Assembly (NCBI RefSeq): GCF_000720325.1
Contig: NZ_JOJM01000035.1
Coordinates: 1 to 64,000, forward strand
DNA length: 64,000 nucleotides
DNA from: Streptomyces sp. NRRL B-1347
GTDB taxonomy: Bacteria > Actinomycetota > Actinomycetes > Streptomycetales > Streptomycetaceae
Direction: 5' to 3'
Under the pieces are notes generated by a model. It was not told the origin of the DNA. It searched no databases and saw only the letters and a program-made list of their open reading frames with translations. This document shows positions 42,551 to 50,894 of this stretch, piece by piece (the first letter of the stretch is position 1; every line of letters starts with the position of its first letter). The position numbers were made by a program, and so were the translations under genes.

Positions 42551-42764
42551 CCCCGGCCGGGCCCGGGGCCGCGGCAGCGAAATGCCCGGGTGCGTTCGCA
42601 CTGTTCGGGGTACGTTTGGCAGACGCGCCGGGGGAGGGCGCCGCACCGGCGAGCTGACCGCGGGCGGCGCACACGCACGGACACGAGGGCCGGGAGAGGG
42701 CCCGGAGCCGTGATCGCCCCCGCGCGCCCGTCCGATTCGAGCCGCTCACCGAGGCAGACCCACC

Positions 42765-44318
42765 GTGTTCCTGACGATCAGCACGACCGGTATACCCGAA
42801 CGCCCCGCGACCGACCTCGGGTTCCTGCTGCACAAGCATCCCGAGAAGGCCCAGGCGTTCTCCACCTCCTACGGACGCGCGCACGTCTTCTACCCGGAGG
42901 CGACCGCCGAGCGCTGCACGGCGGCGCTGCTGCTCGAGGTGGATCCGCTGGCGCTGGTGCGGCGGGGCAAGGGCGGCAAGGGCCGCGGCGGCGCCCCGGA
43001 CGCGGCCCTCGCGCAGTACGTGAACGACCGTCCGTACGCCGCCTCGTCGCTGCTCGCCGTCGCGCTCAGCGCCGTGTTCTCCAGCGCGCTGCACGGCGCG
43101 TGCAAGGCCCTGCCGGAGCGGGCCGCGCAGCCGCTGCCGCTGCGCGTCGAGGTGCCCGCGCTGCCCGCGCGCGGCGGCCCCGGCCTGGTGCGCGCCCTGT
43201 TCGAGCCGCTGGGCTGGACGGTGCGCGTCGACCCGGTGCCCCTGGACGAGCGCTTCCCCGACTGGGGCGACTCGCGGTACGTGCGCCTCGTCCTGGACGC
43301 GCCGGACGGCACGCTCACGCTGAGCGAGGCACTGCGCCACCTGTACGTGCTGCTGCCGGTGCTCGACGACGCCAAGCACTACTGGGTCTCGGCCGACGAG
43401 GTCGACAAGCTCCTGCGCGCCGGCGAGGGCTGGCTCGCGGAGCACCCGGAGCAGCAGCTGATCACCAGCCGTTATCTGTCCCGCCGCTGGTCGCTGACGC
43501 GCGAGGCCAGGGAGCGCCTGGAGCTGGTGCGCCTCGCCGACGCGGACGACTCGGACGTCACGGAGATCGACAACGCCGTGGACGAGGGCGTCGACACCGA
43601 GGAGCAGCCCGTGCCGCTCGCCGTGCGGCGGCGCGAGGCGATCCTCGCGGCCCTGGAGGCCGCGGGGGCGGCGCGGGTGCTCGATCTGGGCTGCGGACAG
43701 GGCCAGTTGGTGCAGGCGCTGCTCAAGGACACGCGGTTCACCAAGGTCGTGGGCGTCGACGTGTCGGTGCGGGCGCTCACCGTGGCGGCGCGGCGGCTGA
43801 AGCTGGACCGCATGGGGGAGCGGCAGGCGGAGCGCGTGGAGCTGTTCCAGGGCTCCCTCGCGTACACGGACAAGCGCCTGAAGGGGTACGACGCGGCGGT
43901 GCTCAGCGAGGTCGTCGAACACGTCGACCTGGAGCGGCTGCCCGCGCTCGAGCACGCGGTGTTCGGCTCCGCGCGCCCGCGCACCGTCCTCGTGACGACG
44001 CCGAACGTGGAGTACAACGTCCGCTGGGAATCCCTCCCGGCGGGCCACGTCCGCCACGGTGACCACCGCTTCGAGTGGACCCGCGCGGAGTTCCGGCAGT
44101 GGGCCGAAGCCGTCGCCGGGCAGCACGGCTACGAGGTCGTGTTCGTGCCCGTCGGGCCGGACGACCCGGAGGTGGGGCCGCCCACGCAGATGGCGGTGTT
44201 CACCCGGGGCGAGCAGCCCCTGAAGCACGACAGGAACGACCGGAACAACAGGAACGACCGGAACGACCGGAACGACCGGACCGACCAGAACCGCACCGAG
44301 GAGGTGACGGCAGCATGA
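42765..44318 (+). CDS. hen1: Hen1, 3'-terminal RNA ribose 2'-O-methyltransferase (517 aa)
   Basis: Hen1 methylates the 2'-OH at the 3' end of broken RNA before Pnkp reseals it, protecting the site from repeat cleavage. The N-terminal Hen1-L domain starts MFLTISTTGIPERPATDLGFLLHKHP. The methyltransferase domain has VLDLGCGQGQLVQAL and the metal set E382, E385, H386 (SEVVEHV) and H434 (GDHRFEW), with spacing matching the characterised enzyme. The C-terminus carries an NDR repeat of unknown purpose. The stop overlaps the next gene, pnkp, by four bases. Confidence 0.95.
   Translation: MFLTISTTGIPERPATDLGFLLHKHPEKAQAFSTSYGRAHVFYPEATAERCTAALLLEVDPLALVRRGKGGKGRGGAPDAALAQYVNDRPYAASSLLAVALSAVFSSALHGACKALPERAAQPLPLRVEVPALPARGGPGLVRALFEPLGWTVRVDPVPLDERFPDWGDSRYVRLVLDAPDGTLTLSEALRHLYVLLPVLDDAKHYWVSADEVDKLLRAGEGWLAEHPEQQLITSRYLSRRWSLTREARERLELVRLADADDSDVTEIDNAVDEGVDTEEQPVPLAVRRREAILAALEAAGAARVLDLGCGQGQLVQALLKDTRFTKVVGVDVSVRALTVAARRLKLDRMGERQAERVELFQGSLAYTDKRLKGYDAAVLSEVVEHVDLERLPALEHAVFGSARPRTVLVTTPNVEYNVRWESLPAGHVRHGDHRFEWTRAEFRQWAEAVAGQHGYEVVFVPVGPDDPEVGPPTQMAVFTRGEQPLKHDRNDRNNRNDRNDRNDRTDQNRTEEVTAA
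44229..44286 (+). repeat. 9-base tandem repeat at the 3' end of hen1
   Basis: About five copies of GGAACGACC or close variants encode Asn-Asp-Arg triplets in the tail of Hen1. The region is likely length-variable between strains. Confidence 0.85.
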
Positions 44319-46840
44319 CCAGGACCCTTCCCGTCACCGACCTCTCCCTCGTCGTGCTCATCGGCGCCTCGGGCTCCGGCAAGTCGACGTTCGCGCGGCG
44401 GCACTTCAAGCCGACCGAGGTGATCTCCTCGGACTTCTGCCGCGGCCTCGTCGCCGACGACGAGAACGACCAGAGCGCGAGCCGTGACGCCTTCGACGTG
44501 CTGCACTACATCGCGGGCAAGCGCCTCGCCGCGGGCCGCCGCACCGTCGTGGACGCCACGAGCGTGCAGAGCGAGAGCCGCAAGCAGCTGGTCGAGCTGG
44601 CCCGACGGCACGACGTGCTGCCCATCGCCATCGTGCTCGACGTGCCCGAGGAGGTCTGCGCCGAGCGCAACGCGTCCCGTACCGACCGCGCCGACATGCC
44701 GCGCCGCGTCATCCAGCGGCACACCCGCGAACTCAAGCGTTCCCTGCGGCACTTGGAGCGCGAGGGCTTCCGCAAGGTGCACGTCCTCAGGGGCGTGGCG
44801 GAGGTCGAGGCGGCCACGGTCGTCACCGAGAAGCGCTACAACGACCTCAGCCACCTCACCGGGCCCTTCGACATCGTCGGCGACGTCCACGGCTGCGCGA
44901 GCGAGCTGGAGTCGCTGCTCACCGCGCTTGGGTACGCCGACGGCGTCCACCCGGAGGGCCGCACGGCCGTCTTCGTCGGCGACCTCGTCGACCGCGGCCC
45001 CGACACGCCGGGCGTCCTGCGCCGGGTCATGGGCATGGTCGCCGCGGGCACCGCCCTGTGCGTGCCCGGCAACCACGAGAACAAGCTCGGCCGCCACCTC
45101 AAGGGCCGCAAGGTCCAGCACACGCACGGCCTCGCGGAGACCGTCGAGCAGCTGGCGGGCGAGAGCGAGGAGTTCCGCACCCGGGTGCGGGAGTTCGTGG
45201 ACGGGCTCGTCAGCCACTACGTCCTCGACGGCGGCAGGCTCGTCGTCTGCCACGCCGGGCTGCCCGAGAAGTACCACGGCCGCACCTCCGGCCGGGTCCG
45301 CTCGCACGCGCTGTACGGCGACACGACGGGCGAGACCGACGAGTTCGGCCTGCCCGTGCGCTATCCGTGGGCCGAGGAGTACCGCGGCAAGGCCGCCGTC
45401 GTGTACGGCCACACGCCCGTGCCCACGGCGACCTGGCTGAACAACACCATCTGCCTGGACACCGGCGCGGTCTTCGGCGGCAAGCTCACCGCGCTGCGCT
45501 GGCCCGAGCGCGAACTCGTCGACGTACCGGCCGAGAAGGTCTGGTACGAACCGGCGCGGCCGCTGCGCACCGACGCGCCCGGCGGCCACGACGGGCGCCC
45601 GCTCGACCTCGGCGACGTGCACGGCCGCAGGGTCGTGGAGACCCGCAACGCCGGACGCGTGACCGTGCGCGAGGAGAACGCGGCGGCGGCCCTCGAGGTC
45701 ATGAGCCGCTTCGCGGCCGACCCGCGCCTGGTGCCGTATCTGCCGCCGACGATGGCGCCCACGGCGACGTCGCAGCGCGAGGGCTACCTGGAGCACCCGG
45801 CCGAGGCGTTCGCGCAGTACGCGGCGGACGGCGTGGCGCGCGTGGTGTGCGAGGAGAAGCACATGGGCTCCCGCGCCGTGGTCCTGGTCTGCAAGGACGC
45901 GGACGCGGCGCGCGAGCGGTTCGGCGTGGACGGGCCCACGGGCTCGCTGTACACGCGCACCGGCCGTCCCTTCCTCGACGACGCGGCGCTGACCGAGGAG
46001 ATCCTCGACCGGATCCGGGCCGCCGTCGGCGCGGCCGGTCTGTGGACGGAGCTGGGCACCGACTGGCTGCTGCTCGACGCCGAGCTGCTGCCCTGGTCGC
46101 TGAAGGCCACGGGACTGCTGCGCACCCAGTACGCCGCCGTCGGCGCCGCGTCCGGCGCGGTCTTCCCGGACGCCCTGAACGCCCTGGAGGCGGCCGCGGG
46201 GCGCGGCATCGACGTCGGTGACCTGCTCGACGCGCAGCGCGAACGGGCGGCGGACGCCGCCGCGTTCACCGACGCCTACCGCCGCTACTGCTGGCCGACC
46301 GACGGGCTCGACGGCGTGCACCTGGCGCCGTTCCAGATCCTCGCCGTCCAGGGCAGGAGCCTCGCCGCGCTGCCGCACGACGAGCAACTGGCCCTGATCG
46401 ACCGCATGGTGGAGCACGACGGCTCGGGCCTGCTGCGCACCACGCGCCGCCTGTACGTGGACACGGGCGACGAGGAGTCGGTGCGCGCGGGCGTCGACTG
46501 GTGGCTGGAGATGACCGGGCGCGGCGGCGAGGGCATGGTCGTCAAGCCGGTGGGCGCGCTGGTCCGCGACGGCAAGGGGCGCCTGGTCCAGCCGGGCATC
46601 AAGTGCCGGGGCCGGGAGTACCTGCGGATCATCTACGGACCGGAGTACACGCGCCCGGAGAACCTCGCCAAGCTGCGCGGCCGCTTCCTCGGCCACAAGC
46701 GCTCGCTCGCGATCCGCGAGTACGCGCTCGGCGTCGAGGCCCTCGACCGGCTCGCGGACGGCGAACCGCTGTGGCGGGTCCACGAGGCGGTGTTCGCGGT
46801 GCTCGCGCTGGAATCGGAACCAGTGGATCCGCGTCTGTGA
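44315..46840 (+). CDS. pnkp: Pnkp, polynucleotide kinase-phosphatase-adenylyltransferase (841 aa)
   Basis: This is the end-healing and sealing enzyme of the bacterial Hen1/Pnkp RNA-repair system. The N-terminal kinase has the P-loop GASGSGKST (K23). The metallophosphatase has DIVGDVHG (D190, H192), [11 protein letters not shown] and GNHENK. The C-terminal ligase-like domain has the adenylation Lys K515 in EEKHMGSRA. The domain order and length are those of the full bacterial enzyme, and all named residues are present. ATG 44315 overlaps the hen1 stop. Together the two genes repair tRNAs cut by ribotoxins. Confidence 0.96.
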   Translation: MTRTLPVTDLSLVVLIGASGSGKSTFARRHFKPTEVISSDFCRGLVADDENDQSASRDAFDVLHYIAGKRLAAGRRTVVDATSVQSESRKQLVELARRHDVLPIAIVLDVPEEVCAERNASRTDRADMPRRVIQRHTRELKRSLRHLEREGFRKVHVLRGVAEVEAATVVTEKRYNDLSHLTGPFDIVGDVHGCASELESLLTALGYADGVHPEGRTAVFVGDLVDRGPDTPGVLRRVMGMVAAGTALCVPGNHENKLGRHLKGRKVQHTHGLAETVEQLAGESEEFRTRVREFVDGLVSHYVLDGGRLVVCHAGLPEKYHGRTSGRVRSHALYGDTTGETDEFGLPVRYPWAEEYRGKAAVVYGHTPVPTATWLNNTICLDTGAVFGGKLTALRWPERELVDVPAEKVWYEPARPLRTDAPGGHDGRPLDLGDVHGRRVVETRNAGRVTVREENAAAALEVMSRFAADPRLVPYLPPTMAPTATSQREGYLEHPAEAFAQYAADGVARVVCEEKHMGSRAVVLVCKDADAARERFGVDGPTGSLYTRTGRPFLDDAALTEEILDRIRAAVGAAGLWTELGTDWLLLDAELLPWSLKATGLLRTQYAAVGAASGAVFPDALNALEAAAGRGIDVGDLLDAQRERAADAAAFTDAYRRYCWPTDGLDGVHLAPFQILAVQGRSLAALPHDEQLALIDRMVEHDGSGLLRTTRRLYVDTGDEESVRAGVDWWLEMTGRGGEGMVVKPVGALVRDGKGRLVQPGIKCRGREYLRIIYGPEYTRPENLAKLRGRFLGHKRSLAIREYALGVEALDRLADGEPLWRVHEAVFAVLALESEPVDPRL

Positions 46841-46859
46841 CGCCCGCGGTGCCCGCGCC

Positions 46860-46900
46860 GCCGGTGTCCCGTCGGGCGTCCTGCCCGGCGGGACACCGGC
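46860..46900 (+). terminator. Terminator of the hen1-pnkp operon
   Basis: An 18-bp stem with one G-T pair (46860-46877 with 46883-46900) and a 5-base loop starts 20 bases after the pnkp stop. Confidence 0.75.
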
Positions 46901-46973
46901 AACGCGGCGCGTTGTGACGTGTTCTCGACGCCTTCGACGCGTGTCCCGGCCGCCGAGAGGTGAGGATGGGGAC

Positions 46974-48203
46974 ATGGGATTCCACGTCGACTCCGAGGCC
47001 GGGCGGCTGCGCCGCGTCATCCTGCACCGCCCGGACCTGGAGCTGAAACGCCTCACCCCCACCAACAAGGAGTCGTTGCTCTTCGACGACGTCCTGTGGG
47101 TGCGGCGGGCGAGACAGGAGCACGACGGCTTCGCCGACGTGCTGCGGGACCGGGGGGTGACGGTCCATCTCTTCGGTGACCTGCTCACCGAGGTGCTGAA
47201 CGTGCCCGCGGCCCGGCAGCTCGTCCTGGACCGCGTCTTCGACGAGAAGGAGTACGGCCCGCTCGCCACCGACCACCTGCGCGCCGCGTTCGAGTCGCTG
47301 CCGTCCGGCGAGCTCGCGGAGGCCCTGGTCGGCGGCATGACGAAGCGGGAGTACCTGACGCGGCACCCGGAGCCCACGTCCGTGCGCTTCCACTGCATGG
47401 ACCTGGACGACTTCCTGCTCGGCCCGCTGCCCAACCACCTGTTCACGCGCGACACCTCCGCGTGGATCTACGACGGTGTGTCGATCAACGCGATGCGCTG
47501 GCCCGCGCGGCAGCGCGAGACCGTCCACTTCGAGGCGATCTACCAGCACCACCCGCTCTTCCACGGCCAGGTCGGCAACGTCTGGTCGCAGGGCCAGGCC
47601 GACTACCCCTCCACCATCGAGGGCGGCGACGTCCTGGTGATCGGCAACGGCGCCGTGCTCATCGGCATGAGCGAGCGCACCAAGCCGCAGGCCGTGGAGA
47701 TGCTCGCGCACAAGCTGTTCGCCGCCGGGTCCGCGCGGACGATCGTGGCGCTCGACATGCCCAAGCGCCGGGCCTTCATGCACCTGGACACGGTCATGAC
47801 GATGGTCGACGGAGATACGTTCACGCAGTACGCGGGCCTCGGCATGCTGCGCTCGTACACCATCGAGCCGGGCGTCGACGAGCGCGAGCTGAAGGTCACC
47901 GACCACCCGCCGGAGCACATGCACCGGGCGATCGCCGCGGCCCTCGGCCTGGACCGCATCCGGGTCCTGACCGCCACGCAGGACGTGCACGCGGCCGAGC
48001 GCGAGCAGTGGGACGACGGCTGCAACGTCCTCGCGGTCGAGCCGGGCGTCGTCGTCGCCTACGAGCGGAACGCGACGACCAACACCTATCTGCGCAAGCA
48101 GGGCATCGAAGTGATCGAGATCCCGGGCAGCGAGCTGGGCCGGGGCCGGGGCGGGCCGCGCTGCATGAGCTGCCCGGTGGAGCGCGACCCCGTGGGGAGC
48201 TGA
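46974..48203 (+). CDS. arcA: Arginine deiminase (409 aa)
   Basis: It converts L-arginine to citrulline and ammonia in the cytosol. Family motifs are [41 protein letters not shown] with the catalytic His, and [14 protein letters not shown] with the nucleophile Cys at 397. The length is standard. ATG 46974 follows AGAGGTGAGGA. The ornithine carbamoyltransferase gene follows on the same strand after 109 bases, giving two steps of the arginine deiminase pathway. A carbamate kinase (arcC) is not in the window. Confidence 0.95.
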   Translation: MGFHVDSEAGRLRRVILHRPDLELKRLTPTNKESLLFDDVLWVRRARQEHDGFADVLRDRGVTVHLFGDLLTEVLNVPAARQLVLDRVFDEKEYGPLATDHLRAAFESLPSGELAEALVGGMTKREYLTRHPEPTSVRFHCMDLDDFLLGPLPNHLFTRDTSAWIYDGVSINAMRWPARQRETVHFEAIYQHHPLFHGQVGNVWSQGQADYPSTIEGGDVLVIGNGAVLIGMSERTKPQAVEMLAHKLFAAGSARTIVALDMPKRRAFMHLDTVMTMVDGDTFTQYAGLGMLRSYTIEPGVDERELKVTDHPPEHMHRAIAAALGLDRIRVLTATQDVHAAEREQWDDGCNVLAVEPGVVVAYERNATTNTYLRKQGIEVIEIPGSELGRGRGGPRCMSCPVERDPVGS

Positions 48204-48240
48204 GCGGGGGGTCGGGCCGGGTGTCGGCGGGGCGACCCCC

Positions 48241-48312
48241 AGGGGGGTGCATACATTTGTGGATGGTCGTATAGACTTCCAGTATCACGCATTCGCACCC
48301 CAGGAGCGCCCC
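48241..48312 (+). promoter_or_regulatory. AT-rich promoter of the OTC gene
   Basis: An AT-rich run unlike the flanks holds GTGCATACAT at 48247-48256, similar to half an arginine-repressor box. A TATAGACT at 48270-48277 could supply the -10. The ribosome site AGGAG lies at 48302. The ArgR assignment is tentative. Confidence 0.4.
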
Positions 48313-49353
48313 ATGGCGAACGGCTCGACCAGCCTTGACCTCACCGGCCGCCACTTCCTCAAGGAGGTGGACTTCACCGCCGAGGAGTTCCGAGGTCTGC
48401 TCGCCCTGGCCGCGGAGTTGAAGGCCGCCAAGCGGGAGGGCCGCGAGGAGCGGCGGCTGAGCGGCAAGAACATCGCCCTGGTCTTCGAGAAGGCCTCCAC
48501 GCGCACCCGCTGCGCCTTCGAGGTGGCCGCCGCCGACCAAGGCGCGGCCACCACGTACATGGACCCCTCGGCCTCGCACATCGGGCAGAAGGAGTCCGCG
48601 AAGGACACCGCCCGCGTGCTCGGCCGGATGTTCGACGCGATCCAGTACCGGGGCGACGCCCAGGAGACGGCGGAGACCCTCGCGGCCCACGCGGGCGTGC
48701 CCGTCTACAACGGCCTGACCGACGACTGGCACCCCACGCAGATGCTCGCCGACGTCCTCACGATGACCGAGCACTGCGCCGAGCCCCTGGAGCGGATCGC
48801 GTTCGCCTACCTCGGCGACGCCCGCTTCAACATGGGCAACTCCTACCTGGTCACTGGCGCCCTGCTCGGCATGGACGTACGGATCGTGGCGCCCGAGGCG
48901 TACTGGCCCGCCGAGCACGTCGTCGCCCGGGCGCGGCGGCTCGCCGAGAGCAGCGGTGCCCGGATCACGCTCACCGAGGAGGTCGCCGAGGGCGTCGCGG
49001 GCGCGGACTTCGTCGGCACCGACGTCTGGCTGTCCATGGGCGAGCCCGCGGAGGTCTGGGACGAGCGCATCCGGTCCCTCGCGCCGTACGCCGTGACCAT
49101 GGACGTCCTGCGCGCCACCGGCAACGCGGACGTGCGCTTCCTGCACTGCCTCCCGGCCTTCCACGACCTGGACACGACCCTGGGCCGCGCCCTGTGCGAA
49201 CGCCACGGCCTGAGCTGGCTCGAAGTCAGCGACGAGGTCTTCGAGTCCCCCCACTCGATCGTCTTCGACGAGGCGGAGAACCGCCTCCACACCATCAAGG
49301 CCGTACTCGTGGCGACGCTGGCGGGTGAGGGTTTCAGCCCGTCCGGCGTTTGA
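48313..49353 (+). CDS. argF: Ornithine carbamoyltransferase (346 aa)
   Basis: It interconverts ornithine plus carbamoyl phosphate with citrulline plus phosphate. The carbamoyl-phosphate site is STRTRC (62-67), followed by HPTQ in [13 protein letters not shown] and [10 protein letters not shown] with the Cys that contacts ornithine. Its closeness to arginine deiminase argues for a catabolic (ArcB-like) role; the sequence type is the long enterobacterial-like form. The last six codons (FSPSGV and stop) are supplied by a dispersed repeat that begins at 49332, so the natural C-terminus has been replaced. ATG 48313 has AGGAG seven bases upstream. Confidence 0.94.
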   Translation: MANGSTSLDLTGRHFLKEVDFTAEEFRGLLALAAELKAAKREGREERRLSGKNIALVFEKASTRTRCAFEVAAADQGAATTYMDPSASHIGQKESAKDTARVLGRMFDAIQYRGDAQETAETLAAHAGVPVYNGLTDDWHPTQMLADVLTMTEHCAEPLERIAFAYLGDARFNMGNSYLVTGALLGMDVRIVAPEAYWPAEHVVARARRLAESSGARITLTEEVAEGVAGADFVGTDVWLSMGEPAEVWDERIRSLAPYAVTMDVLRATGNADVRFLHCLPAFHDLDTTLGRALCERHGLSWLEVSDEVFESPHSIVFDEAENRLHTIKAVLVATLAGEGFSPSGV

Positions 49354-49406
49354 GGACCGGGGGTACGGGGGCGGAGCCCCCGGAGCGGGAAGGGGCGGGA
49401 TTGGGG
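49332..49406 (+). repeat. Dispersed intergenic element, copy 2 (right half), fused to argF
   Basis: From TTTCAGCCCG onward the sequence equals the right half of the element at 28865-29034 for about 65 bases (GGCGTTTGAGGACCGGGGGT and the following G-rich arm). Its TGA ends argF. The inner GGGGGC GGA GCCCCC hairpin may terminate both converging genes. Confidence 0.85.
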
Positions 49407-49413
49407 AGCCCCG

Positions 49414-49833
49414 CTAGGGTCCGGCCGTCAAGGTGAACCACACCGCCTTGCCCGACGCGGTCGGCCGGTGGCCGCAGGACGAGCTGAGGGTGCGGATCAG
49501 GAGCAGACCCCGGCCGTGCTCCTGCCAGGGGTCCGGCTCGCAGCCGGGAACGGGGGCGGTGAGGTCCCCGGGTGGCGTGGGGTTGGAGTCCCGCACCTCC
49601 ACCTGGCACTGCGTGGGCAGCAGCTCGATGAGCAGCTCTATCGGCGCGTGCCCCGGCGCGTGCTCCACCGCGTTGGCCACCAGCTCCGCCGTGAGCAGCT
49701 CGGCCGTGTCCGTGTCCGCCGTGGAGCCGATGTCGATGAGCGCCGTACGGACCAGGGCGCGCGCGATCGGCACGGCGGCCACCGTGTGCGGCAGCGCGAT
49801 GCGCCAGCTGGCGGGGGAGTGCGGTTCGGGCAA
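49414..49833 (-). CDS. RsbW-like ATP-binding protein (139 aa)
   Basis: This is a stand-alone HATPase_c_2 domain of the type used as anti-sigma or signalling kinases in Streptomyces. The N box is ELVANAVEHAP, the G1 region is VEVRDSNPTPPGDL, and G2 is HGRGLLLIRTLSSSCGHRPTASGKAVWFTL. It starts at TTG 49833, and no stronger start is seen. No sigma or antagonist gene is adjacent, so its partner is unknown. It lies tail to tail with argF. Confidence 0.85.
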   Translation of the reverse strand: MPEPHSPASWRIALPHTVAAVPIARALVRTALIDIGSTADTDTAELLTAELVANAVEHAPGHAPIELLIELLPTQCQVEVRDSNPTPPGDLTAPVPGCEPDPWQEHGRGLLLIRTLSSSCGHRPTASGKAVWFTLTAGP

Positions 49834-50066
49834 GGGCGGGTCCGTTCGGCGAGCAGGTGGTCCGGTGCGGTCCTGCTTTCAACCGTACGAATCCTAAGCC
49901 GAAGGGCGACAGGGCCCTTAGTCGGGCCGTTCCGGGACCACCGGCACCCCTCTCCGGGGCCGCCCCGCAGGGCCGATATCGCGCACTCGTGACGACAGTC
50001 ATGGAACGGTGATAACTTCGAAGAGGGAACCCCCCCCGTCGCACTCCGCCGAGGAGGCCGCACGAC

Positions 50067-50894
50067 ATGAGTCCCTTCACCGGCTCCGCAGCCCGCACCC
50101 CCGAGTGGGAGCATCTGCGCCTGACCGTCGACGAGGGCGTCGCCACCGTCACGCTCGCCCGCCCCGACAAGCTCAACGCGCTCACCTTCGGCGCGTACGC
50201 CGACCTGCGTGACCTGCTCGCCGAGCTGTCCCGCACCCGGTCCGTGCGCGCCCTCGTGCTCGCGGGCGAGGGCCGCGGCTTCTGCTCGGGCGGCGACGTG
50301 GACGAGATCATCGGCGCCACGCTCGCCATGGACACCGCCCAGCTGCTCGACTTCAACCGCATGACGGGCCAGGTCGTGCGGGCCCTGCGCGAGTGCCCCT
50401 TCCCGGTGGTCGCCGCCGTGCACGGGGTGGCCGCGGGCGCGGGCGCGGTGCTCGCGCTCGCCGCGGACTTCCGGGTCGCGGACCCGTCGGCGCGGTTCGC
50501 CTTCCTGTTCACCCGGGTCGGCCTGTCCGGCGGCGACATGGGCGCCGCGTATCTGCTGCCGCGCGTGGTCGGGCTCGGGCACGCCACCCGCCTGCTGATG
50601 CTCGGCGAACCGGTGCGCGCCCCCGAGGCCGAGCGGATCGGGCTGCTCAGCGAGCTGACCGACGAGGGCAGGGCCGACGAGGCCGCCGCCGCCCTCGCCC
50701 GCCGCCTGGCCGAGGGACCGGCCCTCGCGTACGCGCAGACGAAGGCCCTGCTCACCGCGGAGCTCGACATGCCGCTCGCGGCCTCCGTGGAGCTGGACGC
50801 GGCGACCCAGGCGCTCCTCATGAACGGCGAGGACTACGCCGAGTTCCACGCGGCCTTCACCGCCAAGCGGGCCCCGAAGTGGCGGGGGCGGTGA
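50067..50894 (+). CDS. Enoyl-CoA hydratase/isomerase family protein (275 aa)
   Basis: This is a crotonase-fold enzyme acting on CoA thioesters. It has TLARPDKLNALT, the oxyanion-hole segments GEGRGFCSGGDVDEI and AAVHGVAAGAGAVLALAADFRVA, and FTRVGLSGGDMGAAYLLPRVVG. The GGDMG replaces the Glu usual in hydratases, so the chemistry may be hydrolysis or isomerisation. GAGGAGG precedes ATG 50067. The next gene overlaps by four bases (GTGA), which ties it to ring cleavage of the aryl-CoA product. Confidence 0.9.
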   Translation: MSPFTGSAARTPEWEHLRLTVDEGVATVTLARPDKLNALTFGAYADLRDLLAELSRTRSVRALVLAGEGRGFCSGGDVDEIIGATLAMDTAQLLDFNRMTGQVVRALRECPFPVVAAVHGVAAGAGAVLALAADFRVADPSARFAFLFTRVGLSGGDMGAAYLLPRVVGLGHATRLLMLGEPVRAPEAERIGLLSELTDEGRADEAAAALARRLAEGPALAYAQTKALLTAELDMPLAASVELDAATQALLMNGEDYAEFHAAFTAKRAPKWRGR

